A stretch of 64,000 nt of DNA from an uncultured Muribaculaceae bacterium (GTDB lineage: Bacteria; Bacteroidota; Bacteroidia; Bacteroidales; Muribaculaceae), in the NCBI GenBank assembly GCA_910579995.1, contig CAJTWH010000002.1, positions 212,011 to 276,010 of the forward strand, in the 5' to 3' direction. Positions 28,001 to 36,992 of this stretch are shown here, piece after piece; position 1 is the stretch's first letter, and every line of letters starts with the position of its first letter. Under the pieces are notes generated by a model. It worked only from the letters and a program-made list of their open reading frames with translations, made no database searches and was not told where the DNA came from. Both the position numbers and the translations under genes were made by a program.

Positions 28001-28008
28001 CAAATTTA
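28001..28008 (-). promoter_or_regulatory. -7 element for the 81-residue protein
   Basis: TAAATTTG on the minus strand, 35 nt before the ATG. It is divergent from the TAATTTTG element at 28098 that faces the DsbD genes. Confidence 0.42.
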
Positions 28009-28097
28009 GGGGTAAGTATGCGCCAACTCATGGCACATATATGTTAACATAACATAAAGCTACATGCGCCGATATGATTTATTAGAGAGTAATTGTG

Positions 28098-28105
28098 TAA
28101 TTTTG
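28098..28105 (+). promoter_or_regulatory. -7 element and leader hairpin of the DsbD operon
   Basis: TAATTTTG lies 49 nt before the start codon of the first DsbD-like gene. In the presumed leader, ACCCCG and CGGGGT (28119-28136) form a short stable hairpin. Confidence 0.42.
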
Positions 28106-28154
28106 TAAGAATTTATAACCCCGCCATAGCCGGGGTACGCAACATACATCTAAT

Positions 28155-28616
28155 ATGAAACGAATATTCTCATTGTTCTTATTGCTGACTCTGCTTGTCG
28201 GTATGACCGCAACGGCACAGCAGCCGGTGCGTTGGCGCACTTTTATAAAGGCGACCGGAACTGATGAAGGTGTTGTCACTTTTCGCGCACTCGTCAGCGA
28301 GGGCTGGCATCTTTATGGTCTCGACCTTCCCGACAACGGCCCCAAGCCCACATCTTTTGATTTCGCAAACTCAAAAGACATAAAATTCACCGGCAAAATC
28401 ACACCGTCGCGCAAAGCGATAGAAGTCAATGATCCCCTCTTTGACATGACCTTGTCGTGGTGGGATTCCAATATAGAGTTCACTATTCCATTTAAGGTAA
28501 CCGGACCGACGCCCACTCTTAATTGCGTGGTGAGCTTTATGACCTGCGACGGCACGACATGCCGTCCGCCGGCCCGTGAAACTATCTCAACACCCATCAA
28601 ACTTACAAAGAAATGA
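28155..28616 (+). CDS. Secreted single DsbD alpha-like domain protein
   Basis: 153 residues with signal peptide MKRIFSLFLLLTLLVGMTATA and one immunoglobulin-like DsbD N-terminal domain: VTFRALVSEGWHLYGLDLP, and near the end SFMTCDGTTCRPPARE with the redox Cys pair spaced as in the alpha domain of the next gene (MSCTEESCTPPAR). It is a stand-alone copy of that domain. The stop overlaps the start of full-length DsbD by 4 nt (ATGA). It presumably passes electrons from DsbD to periplasmic partners, or widens the partner range. Confidence 0.8.
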   Translation: MKRIFSLFLLLTLLVGMTATAQQPVRWRTFIKATGTDEGVVTFRALVSEGWHLYGLDLPDNGPKPTSFDFANSKDIKFTGKITPSRKAIEVNDPLFDMTLSWWDSNIEFTIPFKVTGPTPTLNCVVSFMTCDGTTCRPPARETISTPIKLTKK

Positions 28617-30568
28617 AAAAAGCGCTATATATTCTCACAGCCCTGATATTATTCAGCGGGCTTGCGACGCATGCACTTCCCAACCCGGTGGAGTGGACCG
28701 CCACCATTGATGATATCGCCGACGGTAAAACCACACTTACTGTCAGCGGCAAAATATCCGACGGTTGGCATATCTATGGTTTCACCATGCCCTCTCTCGG
28801 AGCCGACGCCGGTGTCCCTGACCCGACGACCTTGACACTAACTCTTCCCGCCGGTGTAACAGCCGATGGCGAAATGGAAAAGGTAGGAACAGAGCAAATG
28901 CACTTCGACGAATTCATGGATCTCAATCTGCCATGGCTCACCGGAGAGGTCACATTCAAACAACGCCTCAGAGTTGCCGGAAATGCCGCCGGAAATATCA
29001 GCGGCACTGTCCGCTACATGTCGTGCACGGAAGAATCGTGTACGCCGCCTGCACGTTTCGACTTCGATCTTACTGTCGGCAATGCGGGCGCTGCCTCGGC
29101 AGCCTCGGCTGAAGAAGAAGTATCAACTCCGGCTCCCGTCAATGCAAGCGCAGCCGCCACACTCTCGCAGTGGTGGGCTCCCGTTGATGTATCAACCGGC
29201 ACATCGCAGCAAAGCTATTGGGCCATATTGCTCTTCGGTTTCCTCGGTGGACTTGTAGCTCTTATGACTCCCTGCGTATGGCCTATGATACCCATGACAG
29301 TGAGCTTCTTCCTCAAAAAGAGCAAAAGCCGCAGCCGCTCAATACGCGACGCCATTATTTATGCCCTCAGTATCATAGTAATCTTCCTGATTCTCGGCAT
29401 AATACTTACATTGATATTCGGTCCCGGCAAGCTCAATGAGATTGCCACAGGAGCGGTGTTCAACATCATCTTCTTCCTGCTTCTTGTAGTATTCGCAATC
29501 TCTTTCTTCGGAGCTTTCGAAATCACACTACCCTCAAAATGGTCGAATGCCATCGACTCAAAAGCCGAAAACACCACCGGTCTCCTGAGCATTTTCTTTA
29601 TGGCTTTCACGCTGGTGCTTGTGTCGTTCTCCTGCACAGGCCCTATCATCGGCACTTTGCTCGTTGAGGCTTTCTCTCAAAGCAATCTCATGGGTCCGCT
29701 CTTGGGCATGGGAGGCTTCGCCCTCGGCCTCGCGCTGCCCTTCGGCTTCTTCGCATTCTTCCCCTCAATGCTCAAGGAATTGCCCCGCTCCGGCTCTTGG
29801 CTCAATACTGTAAAGGTAGTGCTTGGCTTCGTGGAACTTATTCTCTCGCTCAAATTCCTCTCGGTTGCCGACCTTGCCTACGGCTGGCATATTCTCGACC
29901 GCGAGGTATTCCTGTCGATATGGATCATCCTTTTTGTGCTGCTCGGACTCTATCTGCTCGGTAAGCTCCGCTTCAGCCACGACGCACCGGTTGAGCATAC
30001 CTCGGTGAGCCGTTTCTTCCTTGCTGTCGCCTCGCTGTCGTTTGCAGTATATCTCGTTCCCGGCCTTTGGGGAGCACCTCTCAAGGCTGTCAGCGCATTC
30101 GCCCCGCCTCTGTATACTCAGGATTTCAATCTCTACGGCGGCACATTCGAAGAATTCGATGACTACGACCAAGGCATGGCCTACGCACAGCAGCATGGCA
30201 AGCCTGTGCTTCTTGACTTCTCCGGATATGCCTGCGTGAACTGTCGCAAGATGGAAGGCGCCGTATTCGATACTCCCACAGTGCGGGGAATCATCAACAA
30301 TGACTATGTGATGATAAAACTCATGGTAGACGACAAGGCTGCCCTGCGCGAACCGATGGTTGTCACTGAAGAAGGCAAGACAATCACTCTCACTACTGTT
30401 GGCGAAAAGTGGGCTTACCTGCAGCGCTACAAATTCGGTATCAACTCGCAGCCCTACTACGTGCTTCTCGACAACGAGGGCAAACCTCTCAACCAGCCCC
30501 GCGTTTATGATGAAAACGTAGGCGCATTCGTAGCTTGGCTCGAAGAAGGTGTCGAGAAATACAAATAA
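28613..30568 (+). CDS. dsbD: Protein-disulfide reductase DsbD
   Basis: 651 residues. After the signal peptide comes the alpha domain (about 25-155) with Cys137 and Cys143; then a low-complexity Ala/Glu linker; a membrane core of about eight helices (200-480) with one redox cysteine in ALMTPCVWPMIPM (Cys221) and the other in SFSCTGPIIG; and a C-terminal thioredoxin-like domain with CVNC (541-544). It carries electrons from cytosolic thioredoxin to the periplasm for disulfide isomerisation and cytochrome or oxidative-stress functions. All six expected cysteines are present. Confidence 0.94.
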   Translation: MKKALYILTALILFSGLATHALPNPVEWTATIDDIADGKTTLTVSGKISDGWHIYGFTMPSLGADAGVPDPTTLTLTLPAGVTADGEMEKVGTEQMHFDEFMDLNLPWLTGEVTFKQRLRVAGNAAGNISGTVRYMSCTEESCTPPARFDFDLTVGNAGAASAASAEEEVSTPAPVNASAAATLSQWWAPVDVSTGTSQQSYWAILLFGFLGGLVALMTPCVWPMIPMTVSFFLKKSKSRSRSIRDAIIYALSIIVIFLILGIILTLIFGPGKLNEIATGAVFNIIFFLLLVVFAISFFGAFEITLPSKWSNAIDSKAENTTGLLSIFFMAFTLVLVSFSCTGPIIGTLLVEAFSQSNLMGPLLGMGGFALGLALPFGFFAFFPSMLKELPRSGSWLNTVKVVLGFVELILSLKFLSVADLAYGWHILDREVFLSIWIILFVLLGLYLLGKLRFSHDAPVEHTSVSRFFLAVASLSFAVYLVPGLWGAPLKAVSAFAPPLYTQDFNLYGGTFEEFDDYDQGMAYAQQHGKPVLLDFSGYACVNCRKMEGAVFDTPTVRGIINNDYVMIKLMVDDKAALREPMVVTEEGKTITLTTVGEKWAYLQRYKFGINSQPYYVLLDNEGKPLNQPRVYDENVGAFVAWLEEGVEKYK

Positions 30569-30588
30569 ACAACAGGTTTAAAGAGTTT

Positions 30589-30688
30589 AATTTCGCAAGT
30601 TAATAGAACTTTTTTAAATATAACAAACAGCGCCGATGGCGCTATAATGCTTAAATTTCGCAAGTTGCAATGCAACTTGCGAAATTTG
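30589..30688. repeat. Composite hairpin element upstream of mazG
   Basis: This 137-nt gap holds a half-site AATTTCGCAAGTT (30589-30601), a hairpin AGCGCC-GAT-GGCGCT (30630-30644), and a perfect inverted repeat with 17-bp arms at 30654-30688 (AAATTTCGCAAGTTGCA, one central A, then its complement). The palindrome ends 17 nt before the mazG ATG. The same order, GCGC hairpin then TTTCGC hairpin then start codon, is found upstream of the MFS gene (49853-49951, other strand). Confidence 0.65.
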
Positions 30689-30705
30689 AATAAATAAGCT
30701 TAGAC

Positions 30706-31491
30706 ATGGCAAAACAAGAATATCTTGAGGCGCTCGGACGCCTTATCGACACCCTCGACATCCTGCGTGTGAAATGCCCGTGGGACGCCAAACAGACTTT
30801 CGAGAGTCTGCGGCCGAACACAATCGAGGAAACCTACGAACTTACTCAGGCTCTGCTCGACGACAACACAGCCGAAATCAAGAAAGAACTCGGCGATGTG
30901 CTGCTCCACATTCTCTTCTACTCCAAAATCGGAGAAGAAACAGGCCGCTTCAATATTGGCGAGGTTGCCGACACTGAGAATAAAAAACTTATCTTCCGTC
31001 ATCCGCATGTATTTGGTGATGTCAATGCTGATACAGCCGAGCAGGTTATCCAGAATTGGGAACAGATAAAACTGAAGGAGAAAGACGGCAACCGCTCTGT
31101 GCTAGCCGGCGTCCCCGCAGCATTGCCCGCGCTTATAAAAGCATTCCGCGTGCAGGAAAAAGCTGCCAACATAGGCTTTGACTGGGAAACTCCCGGGCAG
31201 GTATGGGATAAGGTAGCCGAAGAGACTGCCGAAGTCCATGAAGCGATAGCCGCCGGAGCCAAAGACGAGATTGAAGCCGAATTCGGAGATCTCTTCTTCA
31301 GCCTCATCAATGCCGCGCGCCTCTATGGCATTAATCCCGAGAACGCCCTCGAACGTACTAACCGCAAATTCATAGCCCGTTTCAATTGGCTCGAACAGAA
31401 AGCTAAAGAACAAGGCAAACCTCTCTCAGACCTCACACTTGCCGAGATGGACGAGCTTTGGAATCAAGCTAAAGAAACCCTTCACATATAA
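30706..31491 (+). CDS. mazG: Nucleoside triphosphate pyrophosphohydrolase MazG
   Basis: 261-residue house-cleaning NTP pyrophosphatase with two MazG domains. The first has CPWDAKQTFESLRPNTIEET (the conserved CPWD and EExxE region) and ELGDVLLHILFYSKI; the second has VAEETAEVHEAI and EAEFGDLFFSLINAARLYGI with the ExxD metal-binding pattern. The length is normal for the full-size bacterial form. It is first of a five-gene run; its TAA shares its last A with the ATG of topB. Confidence 0.95.
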   Translation: MAKQEYLEALGRLIDTLDILRVKCPWDAKQTFESLRPNTIEETYELTQALLDDNTAEIKKELGDVLLHILFYSKIGEETGRFNIGEVADTENKKLIFRHPHVFGDVNADTAEQVIQNWEQIKLKEKDGNRSVLAGVPAALPALIKAFRVQEKAANIGFDWETPGQVWDKVAEETAEVHEAIAAGAKDEIEAEFGDLFFSLINAARLYGINPENALERTNRKFIARFNWLEQKAKEQGKPLSDLTLAEMDELWNQAKETLHI

Positions 31492-33524
31492 TGAAGCTCT
31501 GCATAACAGAGAAACCGAGCGTTGCCCGCGACATAGCCTCGATATTAGGTGCCACTGAGCGCCACGACGGCTATTACGAGGGCAACGGCTTCCGTGTGAC
31601 ATGGACTCTCGGTCATCTTTGCTGCCTCTACGAACCCGATGACTACACACCGAGATGGAAACGTTGGTGCCTGTCGGAGCTGCCAATGTTGCCTTCGAAA
31701 TTCGATATCAAGGTCATAAAAGACCCGGGGGTCGAACATCAGTTTGGAGTGATAGAATCGCTCGTCGGTCAAGCCGACACGATCATAAACTGCGGTGATG
31801 CCGGTCAGGAAGGTGAGCTGATACAGCGCTGGGTGATGAAGAAGGCCAATGCGTCGTGCCCGGTGGAGCGACTGTGGATTTCCTCGCTTACCGATGAATC
31901 CATCCGAGAAGGCTTCAGCCAGCTCAAACCGCAGGAGAACTACGACAAGCTTTTCTATGCCGGGCTTTCGAGAGCCATCGGTGACTGGATTCTCGGCATG
32001 AATGCAACACGTCTTTACACACTTAAATATGGCGGGCGCGGCCAAGTGCTCTCCATCGGCCGTGTGCAGACCCCTACCCTCGCCCTCATTGTCAAACGAC
32101 AACAGGAAATCGAGACTTTCGTCCCCAAGGATTCTTGGGAACTCCACACGATGTATCGTGATGTCAACTTCACTTACACGGGTGACCGCTTCGAGACCGA
32201 AGCGCCCGGGCAGGAAACCGTAGCCGAAATCTCGACGCTGCCTTTCACCATAAAATCGGTGGCTAAGAAAATGGGGCGTGAATCGGCGCCGAGGCTCTTT
32301 GACCTCACCTCTCTGCAGGTGGAGTGCAACAAACGTTTCGGTTGGACTGCCGACACTACGCTGCGCCTGATCCAAAGTCTCTACGAGAAGAAGCTCACCA
32401 CTTACCCGCGCGTCGACACAACCTACCTCAGCGAAGACATATATCCTAAAATCGGCCCTACTCTCAAAAAGATGACGCCCTACGCCTCTCTTACAGAGCC
32501 GATACTTGCCTCGCCCATCACCAAAAGCAAAAAAATCTTCGACAACTCAAAGGTAACCGACCACCATGCCATCATCCCCACCGGTCAATATCCTGCCGGA
32601 ATCGAGGGCGATGAGAAAAAACTATATCATCTGATAGCAATGCGCTTCATAGGCGTGTTCTATCCCGATTGTAAATTCGAGGCCACTACGGTACTGGGAG
32701 AGGCCGGTAAATATGAATTCAAGGCTACCGGCAAAGTAATAGTCGAACCGGGATGGAGAGCGCTCCTTCCGGCAAAGAATGACACCACCGACGAGAAGCA
32801 GGATGAAAACGATGCAGTGCTTCCGGTGTTTACCGAAGGTGAGAGCGGCCCGCACAAGCCATTCCTTGCCAAGAAGACCAGCCAGCCGCCAAAGCCTTAC
32901 ACCGAGGGTACTCTGCTCCGCGCAATGGAGACAGCCGGACGCACTGTAGACAGCGACGAGCTCCGTGAGGCGATGAAAGACAACGGTATCGGACGCCCGT
33001 CGACCCGAGCAGCCATTATCGAGACGCTCTTCAAGCGCGGCTACATACGCCGCGAGCGCAAGAATCTCGTGGCCACACAAGCCGGTATCGACCTTATTGG
33101 CACAATCAACGAGGAACTGCTGAAATCAGCCAAACTGACAGGTATATGGGAGAATAAACTGCGCCGCATTGAGAGCGGCTCATTCTCTCCGGCTACCTTT
33201 GTGCGCGAAATCAGCGAGATGATGAGGCAGATTGTGATAAATGTGCTTACCGACAACAGCAACATGCGAATTCAATCACAGCAGTCGGCGCCGGCTTCCG
33301 AGCCGGCAGAGAAGCCCAAGAAACCTCGTGCTCCGAGGATTAAAAGTATAGCGGATATCGTATGCCCCGTATGTGGTGAAGGTCATGTCGTAAAAGGTCG
33401 CACTGCCTACGGCTGCAGCAAATTCGCCTCAGGTTGTACTTTCAGAATTCCGTTTGAAGAATGTGCTGCCGACGCGACACCCGGACAGGTAAACAAGACG
33501 GCAAAGAAAAAAGCAAAGAAATAA
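31491..33524 (+). CDS. topB: DNA topoisomerase III
   Basis: 677-residue type IA topoisomerase for decatenation and recombination intermediates. The Toprim domain shows ITEKPSVARDIASIL and NCGDAGQEGELIQRWV. The core has GGRGQVLSIGRVQTPTLAL and the catalytic tyrosine Tyr305 in KLTTYPRVDTTYL. HAIIPTG and NGIGRPSTRAAIIETLFKRG follow. The C-terminus holds one zinc-ribbon-like unit (VCPVCGEGHVVKGR, then YGCSKFASGC) and a Lys-rich tail. Both junctions are TAATG overlaps. Confidence 0.96.
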   Translation: MKLCITEKPSVARDIASILGATERHDGYYEGNGFRVTWTLGHLCCLYEPDDYTPRWKRWCLSELPMLPSKFDIKVIKDPGVEHQFGVIESLVGQADTIINCGDAGQEGELIQRWVMKKANASCPVERLWISSLTDESIREGFSQLKPQENYDKLFYAGLSRAIGDWILGMNATRLYTLKYGGRGQVLSIGRVQTPTLALIVKRQQEIETFVPKDSWELHTMYRDVNFTYTGDRFETEAPGQETVAEISTLPFTIKSVAKKMGRESAPRLFDLTSLQVECNKRFGWTADTTLRLIQSLYEKKLTTYPRVDTTYLSEDIYPKIGPTLKKMTPYASLTEPILASPITKSKKIFDNSKVTDHHAIIPTGQYPAGIEGDEKKLYHLIAMRFIGVFYPDCKFEATTVLGEAGKYEFKATGKVIVEPGWRALLPAKNDTTDEKQDENDAVLPVFTEGESGPHKPFLAKKTSQPPKPYTEGTLLRAMETAGRTVDSDELREAMKDNGIGRPSTRAAIIETLFKRGYIRRERKNLVATQAGIDLIGTINEELLKSAKLTGIWENKLRRIESGSFSPATFVREISEMMRQIVINVLTDNSNMRIQSQQSAPASEPAEKPKKPRAPRIKSIADIVCPVCGEGHVVKGRTAYGCSKFASGCTFRIPFEECAADATPGQVNKTAKKKAKK

Positions 33525-35920
33525 TGAGGACCAGACTGACAGCTTTAGCATTGCTTGCGGCGCTTACGCTCAATGCTGCCGGTAATAAACTCCATTACGG
33601 CCGACCGGCACAATTCTTTGAAGAGACCCTTTTGATCGGTAACGGTAATCTCGGGGCTATAATATATGGCGGAAGCGACAATGAGCACTTGCCAATCAAC
33701 GACATCACTCTCTGGACCGGCGAACCGAATAGTGCAACCGCCCCTGAGAACGCACGGGAGAATCTCTCAAAAATCCGCAGAGCGATTGCATGGGGCGACT
33801 ACAAGGCTGCCGACAGTCTTAACCGCTACCTGCAAGGCAATTACAGCGAAAATTATCAACCGCTTGGCACTGTCGACATCCGATTCCACGACATCGACAC
33901 ATCAGCTGTGACTGCTTACTGCAGAGAGCTGTCGCTCGACTCGGCAATCTCAACTGTATCTTTCCTCCACAGCGGAAGCAAAATAAGCCGCAGCTATTTT
34001 GCGTCGGCACCCGACTCGGTGTTGGTGATGTATATCAAAAGCGACAAGGCTTTCGACGCCGCCGTTGCCCTATCATCTCCACTTCCCTCGACTACCGAGG
34101 CCAAGAACAATGAGCTGATGATGAGCGGCTACGCAGCCTTTCATTCCTATCCAAGTTATTACAAGGGCGTGACCGATAAATTCAATTACGACCCCGAGAG
34201 AGGAACGCGCTTCTGCTCCATTGTGAAAGTGATACCGGTCTCAGGTGTGGTTACACCCGACAAAGATGGAGCCTTAGTATTGCGCGGTTGCAAGGAAGCC
34301 ATGATTTTGATTACCAATGCCACAAGTTTCAATGGCTTCGACCGCAATCCTGCCACCGAAGGCCGTGATTACAAAGCTCTCGCCCGCAAAAGGATTGATC
34401 ATGCAGCCTCGAAGAGCTACAGCGAACTGTGCGACACGCATATCGCAGATTACAAGAGACTTTACGACAAGGTCTCTTTGAACCTTGGCACGACGCCCGA
34501 CTCTATCGCCTCGCTGCCTACCGATGTCCAGCTCAAACGATATACCGACCTTAAGGAGAATAATCCGGAGCTCGAAGAGCTGTATTTCAATTTCGGCCGT
34601 TACCTACTGATTTCAAGCAGCCGCACACATGCCGTGCCTGCAAATCTTCAAGGTCTTTGGAATGAGAAATTATTGCCGCCGTGGAGCTCCAACTACACTA
34701 CCAACATCAATGTAGAAGAGAACTATTGGCCTGCAGAAGTCTGCGGTCTCGGTGAATTGCATAGCACAGCGCTGATTCCATGGATAGGCAATCTCAGCAA
34801 AACAGGAAGCGCTACAGCGGCAAATTACTATGGGGTAAATCGCGGTTGGTGTCTGGGGCACAACTCCGATCTTTGGGCAATGACCAACCCTGTAGGACTT
34901 AAGAGCGGCAATCCAAGTTGGGCAAACTGGAATATGGGAGGTGCTTGGCTCGCTTCTCACATTTGGGAGCACTACCTTTTCAACCGCGATACAGAGTGGC
35001 TGAGGGAAAACTATCCTGTGCTCCGCGGAGCCGCGCTCTTTTGTATCGATTGGCTTGTAGAACGCGACGGCCAACTGATTACAACTCCATCAACATCACC
35101 TGAAAATATTTATATAACTCCGCAGGGATACCATGGTGCGACCTCCGAAGGCGGTTTTGCCGACATTGCCATGATACGTCAGTGCCTGCTCGACACACGC
35201 GCAGCCGCTCAAACGCTTGACACTGACAAAGATATTGTAAGCGAGATCGACAGCGTTCTCGCCAAACTGCCGCCCTACCGTATCGGCCATAAAGGCAATC
35301 TGCAGGAGTGGCGTGAAGATTGGGACGACGCAGATCCTACCCATCGCCATCAGTCGCACCTATATGGCCTTTATCCCGGAAGACATATCACGCCGGCTGC
35401 GACTCCTGAATTAGCCTCGGCCTGCGGCCGCACTCTTGAAATCAAAGGTGACAACACTACCGGCTGGAGCACCGGATGGCGTATCAATCTGCTTGCAAGG
35501 CTCACAGATTCTGACAAGGCATACGCCATGTATCGCCGTCTGCTACAATATGTCAGCCCTGACAACTACCGCGGACCGGACAAACGAAGCGGTGGCGGCA
35601 CATACCCCAACCTGCTCGACGCCCACTCTCCTTTTCAGATTGACGGTAACTTTGGCGGAACAGCCGGTGTGGCCGAAATGCTGATTCAATCCACACCGGA
35701 GAGCATTTCGTTGCTACCCTCTTTGCCGGCGCAGTGGCGCGACGGCAGCGTAGAAGGTCTGCGGACACGCTCGGGTCATATTGTGGATATGGTATGGAAA
35801 GATGGGAAAATCCACCAAGCCCGTATTCATTCTCTGGCCGGGGTACCGGTTAGAGTGAATTACAACGGCAAGAACATGAATATCAACCTTAAAGCAGGAC
35901 AAACTTTCATATTGAAGTGA
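33524..35920 (+). CDS. GH95 family alpha-L-fucosidase / alpha-L-galactosidase
   Basis: 798 residues, secreted (signal MRTRLTALALLAALTLNAAG). N-terminal beta domain (YGRPAQFFEETLLIGNGNLG), then an (alpha/alpha)6 barrel with QGLWNEKLLPPWSSNYTTNI and NVEENYWPAEVCG (Asn394, Asn396), STSPENIYITPQGYHG (Glu527), REDWDDADPTHRHQSHLYGL and FQIDGNFGGTAGVAEML (Asp707). Asn394, Asn396, Glu527 and Asp707 are the likely counterparts of the catalytic residues described for GH95 AfcA. It would remove fucose or L-galactose from host glycans or plant polymers. The ATG at 33524 is chosen over an upstream in-frame one inside topB, because it gives the signal peptide and a TAATG junction. No SusC/D pair is near. 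Confidence 0.92.
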   Translation: MRTRLTALALLAALTLNAAGNKLHYGRPAQFFEETLLIGNGNLGAIIYGGSDNEHLPINDITLWTGEPNSATAPENARENLSKIRRAIAWGDYKAADSLNRYLQGNYSENYQPLGTVDIRFHDIDTSAVTAYCRELSLDSAISTVSFLHSGSKISRSYFASAPDSVLVMYIKSDKAFDAAVALSSPLPSTTEAKNNELMMSGYAAFHSYPSYYKGVTDKFNYDPERGTRFCSIVKVIPVSGVVTPDKDGALVLRGCKEAMILITNATSFNGFDRNPATEGRDYKALARKRIDHAASKSYSELCDTHIADYKRLYDKVSLNLGTTPDSIASLPTDVQLKRYTDLKENNPELEELYFNFGRYLLISSSRTHAVPANLQGLWNEKLLPPWSSNYTTNINVEENYWPAEVCGLGELHSTALIPWIGNLSKTGSATAANYYGVNRGWCLGHNSDLWAMTNPVGLKSGNPSWANWNMGGAWLASHIWEHYLFNRDTEWLRENYPVLRGAALFCIDWLVERDGQLITTPSTSPENIYITPQGYHGATSEGGFADIAMIRQCLLDTRAAAQTLDTDKDIVSEIDSVLAKLPPYRIGHKGNLQEWREDWDDADPTHRHQSHLYGLYPGRHITPAATPELASACGRTLEIKGDNTTGWSTGWRINLLARLTDSDKAYAMYRRLLQYVSPDNYRGPDKRSGGGTYPNLLDAHSPFQIDGNFGGTAGVAEMLIQSTPESISLLPSLPAQWRDGSVEGLRTRSGHIVDMVWKDGKIHQARIHSLAGVPVRVNYNGKNMNINLKAGQTFILK

Positions 35921-36060
35921 TGGGAACAGCTATTCAATGGATAATCGTGGGGCTTATCGTAGGCGCCGCTGTTGTATATTTTATCAAGCGCAGGAAAAAC
36001 AACGACTGCTGCAACTGCCCGCATGGCAGTACATGCGGCAAAAAACAACGCAAGAAATGA
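35920..36060 (+). CDS. 46-residue Cys-rich membrane protein, FeoB-associated type
   Basis: A short gene beginning in the GH95 stop codon (TGATG) and ending in the gluQ start (ATGA). Residues 5-22 form one membrane helix (IQWIIVGLIVGAAVVYFI), followed by KRRK and a Cys cluster, NDCCNCPHGSTCGKK. This matches the pattern of small proteins annotated as FeoB-associated Cys-rich membrane proteins, which usually sit next to feoB; no iron transporter gene is in this window. It may bind Fe2+ or another metal. The fit of both codon overlaps strongly supports that it is translated. Confidence 0.82.
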   Translation: MGTAIQWIIVGLIVGAAVVYFIKRRKNNDCCNCPHGSTCGKKQRKK

Positions 36061-36992
36061 ACGCACCTGTCGGCCGCTTTGCCCCTTCTCCCACGGGGCG
36101 TATGCACCTCGGTAATGTCTTTGCCGCCTTGATGTCGTGGCTGTCGGTCCGCAGCCGGGGCGGAAAGTGGATTTTGCGCATTGAAGACCTCGATCCGCAG
36201 CGTTCTAAACTCGAATACGCCCGTCAACTTGAAGATGACCTGCTGTGGCTCGGGCTCGATTGGGATGAAGGCGGCATAGAAAACAACGGCCCGGCAGCTC
36301 CGTATATGCAGAGCTTGCGCAGCGAAGTGTACGAAAGCGCACTTTCACGCCTGAAAGCCCAAGGCCTCACATATCCATGCTTCTGCACCCGTGCCGATAT
36401 CATGGCGACGCAGGCACCACATCAGAGCGACGGACGGATAATCTACGCCGGCACATGCCGCCCGGATGATATGCCACGGCAGTTGGAAGAACCTGCCCGA
36501 AAACATGCGACGAGAATCATGGTTCCCGACTGTGATATCTGCTTCAACGACCTTATTTTCGGTCCACAGAAAGTGAATCTCGCCTCGCACTGCGGCGACT
36601 TTGTTTTGAGACGTGCCGACGGCGCTTGGGCATACCAACTTGCTGTAGTAGTGGACGACGCCGCAATGGGTGTCACGGAAGTTGTACGTGGCTGCGACCT
36701 GCTGCTTTCTGCCGCCCAACAGATATATCTTTACCGACTGCTCGGCCTTGAGCCGCCGCAATATGCCCACATACCACTGATATGCAACGCTGCCGGCCAA
36801 CGCCTCTCTAAACGCGACAAAGGTCTTGACATGGAAAATCTGCGCAAAACAATGACAGCAGAAGAAATAATCGGCCGTTTAGCCTACTCAGCCGGGCTGA
36901 CAGAGTCTCCGACACCGATCTCGGCAATGCAACTTGCCGCAAATTTCGATATCAATAAAATCGCCGCGTGCGAAAAAATCACCCTTACTTGA
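36057..36992 (+). CDS. gluQ: Glutamyl-Q tRNA(Asp) synthetase
   Basis: 311 residues, lacking the anticodon-binding domain of GluRS, so it is the paralogue that glutamylates queuosine in tRNA(Asp). Motifs are APSPTGRMHLGN (HIGH-like), ILRIEDLDPQR, the zinc-binding part YPCFCTRAD with AGTCRPDD, and RLSKRDKGLD (KMSKS-like). The start at 36057 is set by the HIGH region lying about ten residues in, as usual, and by the ATGA overlap. The stop overlaps the convergent small gene by 8 nt. Confidence 0.93.
   Translation: MNAPVGRFAPSPTGRMHLGNVFAALMSWLSVRSRGGKWILRIEDLDPQRSKLEYARQLEDDLLWLGLDWDEGGIENNGPAAPYMQSLRSEVYESALSRLKAQGLTYPCFCTRADIMATQAPHQSDGRIIYAGTCRPDDMPRQLEEPARKHATRIMVPDCDICFNDLIFGPQKVNLASHCGDFVLRRADGAWAYQLAVVVDDAAMGVTEVVRGCDLLLSAAQQIYLYRLLGLEPPQYAHIPLICNAAGQRLSKRDKGLDMENLRKTMTAEEIIGRLAYSAGLTESPTPISAMQLAANFDINKIAACEKITLT

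Noticed and set aside
27716..28003. Alternative 95-residue frame overlapping the 81-residue gene
   Set aside because: Begins within the -7 region and has a less protein-like sequence than the 27721-27966 frame.
33461..33523. N-terminal extension of the GH95 protein inside topB
   Set aside because: Basic, unlike a signal peptide; the ATG at 33524 forms TAATG with the topB stop and starts a clear signal peptide.
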